Positions 57,606 to 64,000 of a DNA stretch of 64,000 nt are shown here, piece by piece; position 1 is the first letter of the stretch; each line of letters begins with the position of its first letter. The DNA lies in assembly GCA_900112915.1 (NCBI GenBank), contig FONK01000001.1:147256-211255 (forward strand), read 5' to 3'. Source of the DNA: Peptostreptococcaceae bacterium pGA-8 (GTDB lineage Bacteria > Bacillota > Clostridia > Peptostreptococcales > Anaerovoracaceae). A program made the translations under genes and the position numbers. The notes below the pieces were generated by a model. It ran no database searches. It had not been told where the DNA came from and worked only from the letters and a program-made list of their open reading frames with translations.

Positions 57606-60600
57606 ATGAGCTTTACTCATCTTCACCTGCATACGGAGTATAGCCTTCTTGACGGTATGGCGAGAATTGATAAGGTTTGTCACAGAGCTAAGGAGCTGGG
57701 CATGGATGCCCTTGCAATTACCGACCATGGCGTTATGTTTGGGGTTATAGACTTCTATAAGATGTGCAAAAAAGTAGGCATCAAGCCGATTATAGGCTGC
57801 GAGGTGTATTTAGCAGCAAGAACACGCTTTGATAAGGAGCCGGATAAGGATAAGTATCACGGTCATCTTGTGTTGCTTGCATCCAATAATGAAGGATATA
57901 AGAATCTGACTAAAATTGTATCTCGCGGCTTCACTGAGGGCTACTACTATAAGCCCAGGGTGGACAAAGAAGTTTTACGGCAATATAATTCAGGGCTTAT
58001 AGTGCTTTCTGCTTGTCTGGCAGGACGGGTTCAGCACCTATTACTGGCGGGAAATTATGAAGGAGCTAAGGCTGAAGCATTGGAAATGGAAGAAATCTTT
58101 GGAAAAGGCAATTTCTTCTTAGAGCTTCAGGATCAGGGGCTGGAGGAGGAGCACAAGATTAATCCTCTTCTTGTTAAGCTGTCCCAAGAGACCGGGATAG
58201 GACTTGTTGCTACGAATGACGTACACTATGTAAATCAAGAAGACTGGCAGGCTCATGATGTGCTCTTGGCAATACAGACAGCTACAAGTATAGACGATGA
58301 AAAGCGAATGAAGTTTCCTAACGACCAGTTTTACCTGAAAAGCGAAGATGAAATGAGGAAAATTTTCGCCTATGCACCGGAAGCCATTGAAAACACTGCA
58401 ATTATAGCTGAGAGATGCAATGTCAGCTTTGAATTCGGCAATTACCATCTGCCTGAATTTGAAATTGAAGATGAAGAATGCTCAAAGATGGACAAGGGAG
58501 CTTATTTGAGGCGGTTATGCAGGGAAGGTATGATTGCCAGATATGGAAATGAAAACCTTGAAGCCTTGGAAGAGCGTCTTGATATGGAGCTGGATGTTAT
58601 TGAAAGCATGGGCTTTGTAGAGTACTTCTTAATTGTTTGGGATTTTATAAGATTTGCCAAATCAAAGGGAATTATGGTAGGACCGGGAAGAGGCAGTGCT
58701 GCCGGCTCCCTGGTGTCATATTGTCTCAGAATTACGGACATCGATCCGATAAGATATAACTTAATCTTTGAAAGATTTTTGAATTCCGAGCGTGTCAGCA
58801 TGCCTGATATTGATATCGACTTCTGCATTGAAAGACGTGGAGAGGTTATCGATTATGTAATTGAAAAATATGGGAAAGAAAAGGTTTCTCAGATTATTAC
58901 CTTCGGTACCATGAAGGCGAAGGCAGCTGTCAGAGATGTGGGGAGAGCCTTGAATGTAAGCTATTCGGACACGGATAAAATCGCCAAGGCAATACCTGCG
59001 GCTCTGGGAATGACCATTGATAAAGCCTTGGAAATGAATCCTGAGCTTCTTGATATGTACAGGAACGATAGGGATGTTAAAAAGGTAATCGACATGGCAA
59101 AGGCAATTGAAGGTATGCCTCGTCATGCCTCTACCCATGCTGCCGGCGTGGTAATTTCCAAGGAACCTTTAGACGAATATGTACCACTATACAATTCTGA
59201 AAAGGGACTGGCGACTCAGTTCAACATGACTACCATTGAAGAGCTGGGACTTTTGAAAATGGACTTTTTGGGACTTAGAAATCTTACGGTAATTCGTGAT
59301 GCTCTGACTTTAATCAAGGAAAATCATGGGGTTGAAATTGATTTTTCAGCAATGGGTTACGATGATGCAGAGGTATATAAGCTAATTGCCGGGGGTAATA
59401 CTCAGGGAATATTTCAGCTGGAATCACAGGGAATGACTCAGTTTATGAAAGCCTTGAAGCCCGGCTGTTTTGAAGATGTTGTGGCGGGTATTTCTTTGTA
59501 TAGACCGGGTCCTATGGATTCAATTCCCAAATATATAGAAAACAAGAAGCATCCGGAAAAGATAACCTATGCAACCAAGGAGCTGGAGCATATTTTGGGA
59601 GTCAGCTACGGTTGCCTTGTTTACCAGGAGCAGGTAATGCAAATTGTCAGAGAGCTGGCAGGGTATAGCTACGGACAGGCTGACTTGGTAAGAAGAGCCA
59701 TGAGTAAGAAAAAAGCTGCTGAAATGGTTCAAAACCGAGAGTACTTCATTCACGGCAAGACCTCGGAAAATGGTGACATTGAAATAGAGGGATGCCTTCG
59801 TCGCGGAATTTCCAAGAAGGCTGCAGAGGAAATCTTTAATGATATGGAAACATTTGCTCAGTATGCCTTTAACAAGAGTCATGCTGCGGCATATGCTGTA
59901 GTCGCTTATGAAACCGGCTATCTAAAGCTATACTATCCAAAGGAGTTTATGGCTGCGCTGTTAAGCTCGGTAATGGATGACAGCGTTTCTGTTTCAAAGT
60001 ATATAATGAACTGTAAGGAAATGGGTATAGAGGTTTTGCCGCCTTCGGTCAATGACAGCTTAGGCAAGTTTACCGTAAAGGATGGTGCCATCAGGTTCGG
60101 ATTAAGCGGCGTTAAGCATGTAGGACAAGGTGTAATAGATGCTATAGTTGCAGCCAGAAATGAAAAGGGAATTCCAAAGGATATATTCACCTTTATTGGA
60201 AATCTTGAAATAGGACATGTGAACAAAAAAGCCATAGAAAGCCTGATAAAGGCCGGCGCTCTGGACTGTCTGAATTCCAACAGAGCTGCTCATATGGCAA
60301 TATATGAAAGCCTAATTGAGTCGGCTCAGCAAACCTCAAGAAAAAATCTTGAGGGGCAGATTTCTTTGTTCCAGACCAACAGTGAAGAGATGTCTAAAGG
60401 AAGACTGTTCACTGAGCTTCCTGATGTGGAAAACTTTAGCAGTGACAATCTTCTTTCTATGGAGAAGGCTATGATGGGCGTCTACATTTCCGGACATCCA
60501 TTGGACAGATACAAGGATATGGTGGAAAAATACTCCACTATTACCAGTGAAGTCATTCAAATGTTGACTACAGATGATGAGGAAGAGGATGTTGCCGGCA

Positions 60601-61244
60601 ACTCCAAATTTAAGGATCAGGATAGGGTGGTCATTGCAGGCATGGTCTCGGGAAAGCGGAGCTTGATTACAAAGAGCAGCAAAATGATGGCCTTTGTAAA
60701 CCTGGAAGACTTCTACGGCACTTGTGAAATAGTGGTTTTCCCTAATGTATATGAAAGGAGTCACCAGCTTCTTGAAGGTGACAGCCCGATTGTAGTTAAG
60801 GGAAAGCTCAGCTTTAGAGAGGGCTCAGCTCCATCTATTCTTGCCGATTCCATAAGCAAAATTGATGAATATAGGCAGGATGAACAGCTTAGAGAAGCTC
60901 AGCCTGATGTTCAGAGCGACGGATATAGAAAAAATAATGATTATAAAATGGCGAAAATGGCAACCGGAGAGCCCGGAAATTTGGTAAAGCTGAGGATAGG
61001 TAAGCACCTTGACGAAGTAGCTGTTTTGTCTGAGCTGGAAAGAATTCTTGCTGCAAACAGAGGAGATAGCCCGGTGTACATTTATCTTCAGTCGGGACAA
61101 ATAATTAAGACTCCCCATGGTAGGGGCATTCAGGCGAGCTTGGTGCTTAGACAAATTTTGGAGGAGCTTTTAGGCGAGGATAATGTAAAGGGCTTTTCGG
61201 ATTTTGCAGCTGTAGATGCTGAAATTTTTAACCGCAATAAGTGA
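57606..61244 (+). CDS. dnaE: DNA polymerase III alpha subunit DnaE
   Basis: A 1212-residue C-family polymerase. The N-terminal PHP domain has FTHLHLHTEYSLLDG and DALAITDHGVMFG; the catalytic acidic residues are in PDIDIDFCIERRGEVIDY (about 400-417). Also present are the fingers (HASTHAAGVVIS, YRPGPMDSIPKYIENK), an HhH segment (FAQYAFNKSHAAAYAVVA, then KAGALDC) and an OB domain (about 1000-1090, VVIAGMVSGKRS). In Firmicutes DnaE extends primers and PolC replicates the bulk. ATG follows GGGGACA. pfkA is 36 nt downstream. Confidence 0.95.
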   Translation: MSFTHLHLHTEYSLLDGMARIDKVCHRAKELGMDALAITDHGVMFGVIDFYKMCKKVGIKPIIGCEVYLAARTRFDKEPDKDKYHGHLVLLASNNEGYKNLTKIVSRGFTEGYYYKPRVDKEVLRQYNSGLIVLSACLAGRVQHLLLAGNYEGAKAEALEMEEIFGKGNFFLELQDQGLEEEHKINPLLVKLSQETGIGLVATNDVHYVNQEDWQAHDVLLAIQTATSIDDEKRMKFPNDQFYLKSEDEMRKIFAYAPEAIENTAIIAERCNVSFEFGNYHLPEFEIEDEECSKMDKGAYLRRLCREGMIARYGNENLEALEERLDMELDVIESMGFVEYFLIVWDFIRFAKSKGIMVGPGRGSAAGSLVSYCLRITDIDPIRYNLIFERFLNSERVSMPDIDIDFCIERRGEVIDYVIEKYGKEKVSQIITFGTMKAKAAVRDVGRALNVSYSDTDKIAKAIPAALGMTIDKALEMNPELLDMYRNDRDVKKVIDMAKAIEGMPRHASTHAAGVVISKEPLDEYVPLYNSEKGLATQFNMTTIEELGLLKMDFLGLRNLTVIRDALTLIKENHGVEIDFSAMGYDDAEVYKLIAGGNTQGIFQLESQGMTQFMKALKPGCFEDVVAGISLYRPGPMDSIPKYIENKKHPEKITYATKELEHILGVSYGCLVYQEQVMQIVRELAGYSYGQADLVRRAMSKKKAAEMVQNREYFIHGKTSENGDIEIEGCLRRGISKKAAEEIFNDMETFAQYAFNKSHAAAYAVVAYETGYLKLYYPKEFMAALLSSVMDDSVSVSKYIMNCKEMGIEVLPPSVNDSLGKFTVKDGAIRFGLSGVKHVGQGVIDAIVAARNEKGIPKDIFTFIGNLEIGHVNKKAIESLIKAGALDCLNSNRAAHMAIYESLIESAQQTSRKNLEGQISLFQTNSEEMSKGRLFTELPDVENFSSDNLLSMEKAMMGVYISGHPLDRYKDMVEKYSTITSEVIQMLTTDDEEEDVAGNSKFKDQDRVVIAGMVSGKRSLITKSSKMMAFVNLEDFYGTCEIVVFPNVYERSHQLLEGDSPIVVKGKLSFREGSAPSILADSISKIDEYRQDEQLREAQPDVQSDGYRKNNDYKMAKMATGEPGNLVKLRIGKHLDEVAVLSELERILAANRGDSPVYIYLQSGQIIKTPHGRGIQASLVLRQILEELLGEDNVKGFSDFAAVDAEIFNRNK

Positions 61245-61280
61245 TATTTATATAAATGGACTTTCAGAGGATGGTGTAAA

Positions 61281-62246
61281 ATGAGGAAAATAGGGGTTTT
61301 AACCAGTGGTGGTGATGCACCGGGCATGAATGCGGCAATAAGGGCTGTGGTTAGATGCGGAATTGAAGCAGGCTTTCAGGTTTATGGAATAAAAAGAGGC
61401 TATGAGGGTCTCATAGATGGAGAAATCGAGGAACTGCACCGAGGAAGTGTTGGAGATATTATGCAGCGTGGCGGGACTATTTTGAAGACTGCCAGAAGCA
61501 AAAGATTCATGGAAGAGGTCGGTTTTAATCGAGCTGTAGCAATGGCAGAGGCTTTTTCACTGGATGCAATTGTTGTAATCGGCGGCGACGGCTCCATGCA
61601 CGGTGCCGTTGCTTTAAGTGAAGCGGGTATTCAGACCATATGCCTTCCGGGAACCATAGATAATGATTTGGGATATACAGACTGGACCATAGGCTTTGAC
61701 ACGGCGGTTAATACTGTTCTTGAAGCCATAACCAAGGTTCGAGATACTTCATCATCCCATGAGAGAACCACTATAATTGAGGTTATGGGGAGAAGCTGTG
61801 GTGATATAGGGCTTTATGCAGGTCTAAGCGGGGGCGCTGAAAGAGTTCTTGTACCGGAGCTTCCTGTGGATATTAAAGAGATATGCAAGAAAATTGCCAT
61901 GGATTCTTCCAAGGGCAAGGCTCACAGCCTAATTATTGTTTGTGAGGGAGCTGCTGTAAAATCAGCTGATTTGGCTGAGGAGGTTACCAGAGTTACCGGA
62001 AGGGAAGCACGGCTTGTAGTGCTGTCGTATTTACAAAGAGGCGGCTCACCGACCTTTAAGGACAGAATTCTTGCAACGGAGTGTGGTGCGAAGGCCATTG
62101 ATATTTTGAAAATCAATGAATCTGAAAGCTTTGCCGTGGGGCAGCTTTGCGAAAAGATCGAAGCCATTCCGTTAAAGACGGCTATGTCGATGAAGAGAGA
62201 GTTTGACGAGGAAAAACTGGAGCTTATTGATATTTTAAGCAAGTAG
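61281..62246 (+). CDS. pfkA: 6-phosphofructokinase, ATP-dependent
   Basis: A 321-residue glycolytic kinase forming fructose 1,6-bisphosphate. Substrate and catalytic sites: GGDAPGMNAAIRA (10-22), VVIGGDGSMHGA, PGTIDNDLGYTDWTIGFDTA with catalytic Asp in TIDND. GGDGS rather than GGDDS indicates use of ATP instead of pyrophosphate. AGAGGATG and ATG are clear. Its position after dnaE is a common Firmicutes pairing. Confidence 0.95.
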   Translation: MRKIGVLTSGGDAPGMNAAIRAVVRCGIEAGFQVYGIKRGYEGLIDGEIEELHRGSVGDIMQRGGTILKTARSKRFMEEVGFNRAVAMAEAFSLDAIVVIGGDGSMHGAVALSEAGIQTICLPGTIDNDLGYTDWTIGFDTAVNTVLEAITKVRDTSSSHERTTIIEVMGRSCGDIGLYAGLSGGAERVLVPELPVDIKEICKKIAMDSSKGKAHSLIIVCEGAAVKSADLAEEVTRVTGREARLVVLSYLQRGGSPTFKDRILATECGAKAIDILKINESESFAVGQLCEKIEAIPLKTAMSMKREFDEEKLELIDILSK

Positions 62247-62337
62247 GGACTTAAAGGGTAAGGATAAGCCTAAGCAAAAAATTCAAATAAGAATTTTCAA
62301 TAACAGAATAAAATAAAAGGTACAAGGAAGAAGGAAA

Positions 62338-63441
62338 ATGCGTGATAGAGAAATAATAAAGGTCAGCATAGTCGGAATAATAACTAATATACTGTTGGCA
62401 GGGGCAAAGGCTGTAATAGGAATTCTTGCGGGGTCTATTGCTATTATTTTAGATGCGGTTAATAATTTAAGTGATGTTTTATCTTCCATCATAACGATAA
62501 TTGGGATGAAGCTGGCAGGGAAGAAACCTGACAAAAAGCATCCATTGGGGCATGGAAGAATTGAATATTTAAGTGCCGCGATTATTTCAATAATTGTAAT
62601 TTATGCCGGAGTTACATCTTTAGTGGAATCCATAAAAAAAATAATTGACCCGACATTGCCTAAATACTCCGTCATGGGTATTTTTATCATAGCTGTGGCG
62701 GTAGTGGTAAAGCTGATTCTCGGCTACTATGTAAAATCTAAAGGGAAGAAGCTGAACTCCGGTTCTTTGATTGCTTCAGGTCAAGATGCTACAATGGATG
62801 CACTGATTTCAACCTCAACATTACTGGCGGCCGTTATATTTATAATCTGGGAACTGAATCTTGAGGCATACCTTGGAGTTTTGATTTCTTTGTTTATCGT
62901 TAAATCCGGATATGACATTCTTCAAGATACAATTTCTCAAATAATAGGTGAGCGAGTTCACAGTGATTTGACCGACTCTATAAAGAAAACCATAACTTCG
63001 TTTCCTGATGTTTACGGCGCCTATGATTTGATTTTGCACAATTACGGACCGGATACCTACATTGGGTCTGTACATATTGAGGTACCGGATACCTATACTG
63101 TTGATAAGCTGGACCGGCTGGAACGTGAAATTGCCGATAAGGTTTATGAAGAAAATCAGGTAATTATGGCAGGAATAAGCGTTTATTCATATAACACCAA
63201 AAACGAAATGGCAAAAGATTTGCAGGCTCAGGTGCGCAGGCTGGTTATGACTCATGATGATGTGCTCCAGCTTCACGGATTCTATGTGGATGAAGAAAAG
63301 AAAACTATGAGATTTGACATTATTATCGATTATGATACTAATGACCGAGAGGCATCCTTTGCAGCTATACTTGAGGAAGTGGAAAAGGCCTTTCCGGATT
63401 ATGCAGTCAGAATAGTTTTGGATGATGATATCAGCAACTAG
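62338..63441 (+). CDS. Cation diffusion facilitator transporter
   Basis: A 367-residue metal exporter. Six membrane helices span about 8-210, with metal-binding residues in AIILDAVNNLSDVLSSI (helix 2), the basic loop KKPDKKHPLGHGRIEYLSA and ASGQDATMDALIS (helix 5). The C-terminal part forms a cytoplasmic domain (about 215-300) with GPDTYIGSVHIEVPD, then a longer tail than usual (about 300-367), which repeats the fold (FYVDEEKKTMRFDIIIDYD). Zn, Fe or Mn is possible. Ribosome site AAGGAAGAAGGA and ATG. Confidence 0.9.
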   Translation: MRDREIIKVSIVGIITNILLAGAKAVIGILAGSIAIILDAVNNLSDVLSSIITIIGMKLAGKKPDKKHPLGHGRIEYLSAAIISIIVIYAGVTSLVESIKKIIDPTLPKYSVMGIFIIAVAVVVKLILGYYVKSKGKKLNSGSLIASGQDATMDALISTSTLLAAVIFIIWELNLEAYLGVLISLFIVKSGYDILQDTISQIIGERVHSDLTDSIKKTITSFPDVYGAYDLILHNYGPDTYIGSVHIEVPDTYTVDKLDRLEREIADKVYEENQVIMAGISVYSYNTKNEMAKDLQAQVRRLVMTHDDVLQLHGFYVDEEKKTMRFDIIIDYDTNDREASFAAILEEVEKAFPDYAVRIVLDDDISN

Positions 63442-63466
63442 TATATAGGTAAAAGTAATGATTGAA

Positions 63467-63499
63467 GACCTTGGAACCGTAAAAGTTTCAGGGTCTTTA
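63467..63499 (+). terminator. Terminator after the cation transporter
   Basis: GACCTTGGAAC (63467-63477) pairs with GTTTCAGGGTC (63485-63495) over 11 bp including G-U pairs, followed by TTTAATATT. The weak T-run makes it moderate. Confidence 0.55.
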
Positions 63500-63582
63500 A
63501 TATTGTACAAAATAAGAATCTTTTTCCAAGGTTTCAATGTAACATCTAATAAATGAAATAAAGCTTTTAAGGAGGAAGATGA

Positions 63583-64000
63583 ATGAAGTATGGATATATA
63601 CGAGTGTCGACAAAAGAACAAAATATCGATAGACAGCTTACAGCAATACTAAAAGAGAAAATCGAGATGAAGCAAATCTATATCGACAAAGCAAGTGGCA
63701 AAGATTTTAATCGAAGGAGATATAAAAAGCTTATCAGAAAACTCAAAGAGGGAGATGAGTTGTATATCAAGTCCATAGATAGATTAGGCAGAAATTATGA
63801 TGAAATTATCAAGGAATGGAATGTTATCACCAAAGAGAAAAATGCAGACATTGTTGTTCTTGATTTCCCGCTACTTGATACAAGAAACCAAATTAATAAC
63901 CTGACTGGGAAATTTTTATCGGATATAGTTTTGCAAATATTATCCTATGTGGCTCAGATAGAAAGAGAAAATATCCATCAAAGACAGATGGAAGGTATAA
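63583..64000 (+). CDS. Serine resolvase/invertase, 3' end outside window
   Basis: The first 139 residues of a small serine recombinase. The catalytic motif is YIRVSTKEQNIDRQL with nucleophile Ser9 and Arg7, then IDRLGRNYDEIIKEW and, near the window edge, the E helix QIERENIHQRQMEGI. This is the Tn3-resolvase/invertase type, different from the large recombinases above. AAGGAGGA precedes the ATG by 6 nt. It probably opens another mobile segment after the backbone. Confidence 0.9.
   Translation, partial: MKYGYIRVSTKEQNIDRQLTAILKEKIEMKQIYIDKASGKDFNRRRYKKLIRKLKEGDELYIKSIDRLGRNYDEIIKEWNVITKEKNADIVVLDFPLLDTRNQINNLTGKFLSDIVLQILSYVAQIERENIHQRQMEGI

Noticed and set aside
62280..62310. AAAATTC/GAATTTT dyad after pfkA as a terminator
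   Set aside because: It has no G/C in the stem apart from two pairs and lies close to the ribosome site of the transporter gene.
1..64000. tRNA and rRNA genes
   Set aside because: I looked for tRNA-like cloverleaf ends and rRNA stretches in all gaps and saw none.

Overview
The window looks like a low-to-moderate GC Gram-positive anaerobe of the Clostridia (Bacillota). Pointers are the cdaA-cdaR-glmM-glmS run, a dnaE-pfkA pair, the long-form clostridial GluRS, UPF0340 and CdaR/YbbR proteins, a BceRSAB-type peptide-sensing module, a type I-C CRISPR remnant, a sortase-anchored SHIRT-domain protein, and strong AGGAGG ribosome sites with TTGACA/TATAAT promoters. I cannot name the species from sequence alone.

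Layout. (1) 1-5.8 kb: the end of a probable defence island. It holds a large FtsK-type ATPase that also carries a PD-(D/E)XK nuclease motif and runs in from the left edge, an SfsA-like nuclease, two small unknown genes and a Fic protein. (2) 5.8-13.5 kb: two very AT-rich modules. Each begins with a short serine recombinase (the second is decayed) followed by cargo. The first cargo is a 652-residue membrane protein whose start overlaps the recombinase stop. The second is a small unknown gene plus a pair of related proteins in which one partner keeps an Mrr-type nuclease site and the other has lost it. Each module ends in a copy of a dispersed non-coding repeat. (3) 13.5-24.6 kb: an IS3 remnant, an autoregulated MerR gene, a cell-wall anchored protein, a nitrilase, an ankyrin protein, and an AraC regulator next to a Bce-type ABC transporter and two-component system. 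(4) 24.6-27.3 kb: a Cas3 gene cut off in its helicase domain and joined directly to a leaderless four-repeat I-C array, another copy of the dispersed repeat, and a TetR relic. (5) 27.4-34 kb: a two-component system and a thiol/iron-sulfur redox cluster, a CPBP protease, a recombinase that has lost its catalytic end, and a last copy of the repeat. (6) 33.9-63.4 kb: a conserved backbone with a lipoprotein resembling EF-Tu domain II, YibE/F, MntP, an NYN protein, DinB, two flavoproteins, GpmI, AddA, the c-di-AMP/amino-sugar operon, AhcY, asparaginase, GluRS, DnaE, PfkA and a cation exporter. (7) 63.6 kb to the edge: the start of another resolvase, possibly a new mobile segment.

How it fits together. 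The first 34 kb reads as a zone of repeated insertion and deletion: several recombinases in different states of decay, an IS fragment, a deleted CRISPR locus, TetR and membrane-protein relics, and at least five copies of one non-coding repeat between cargo genes. The most promising undescribed system is the nuclease/pseudonuclease pair at 11280-12798, carried in a recombinase-led module. The backbone is compact, with hairpin terminators overlapping gene ends and short promoters that can be read directly, including a LexA-box promoter for dinB that would give a leaderless mRNA.
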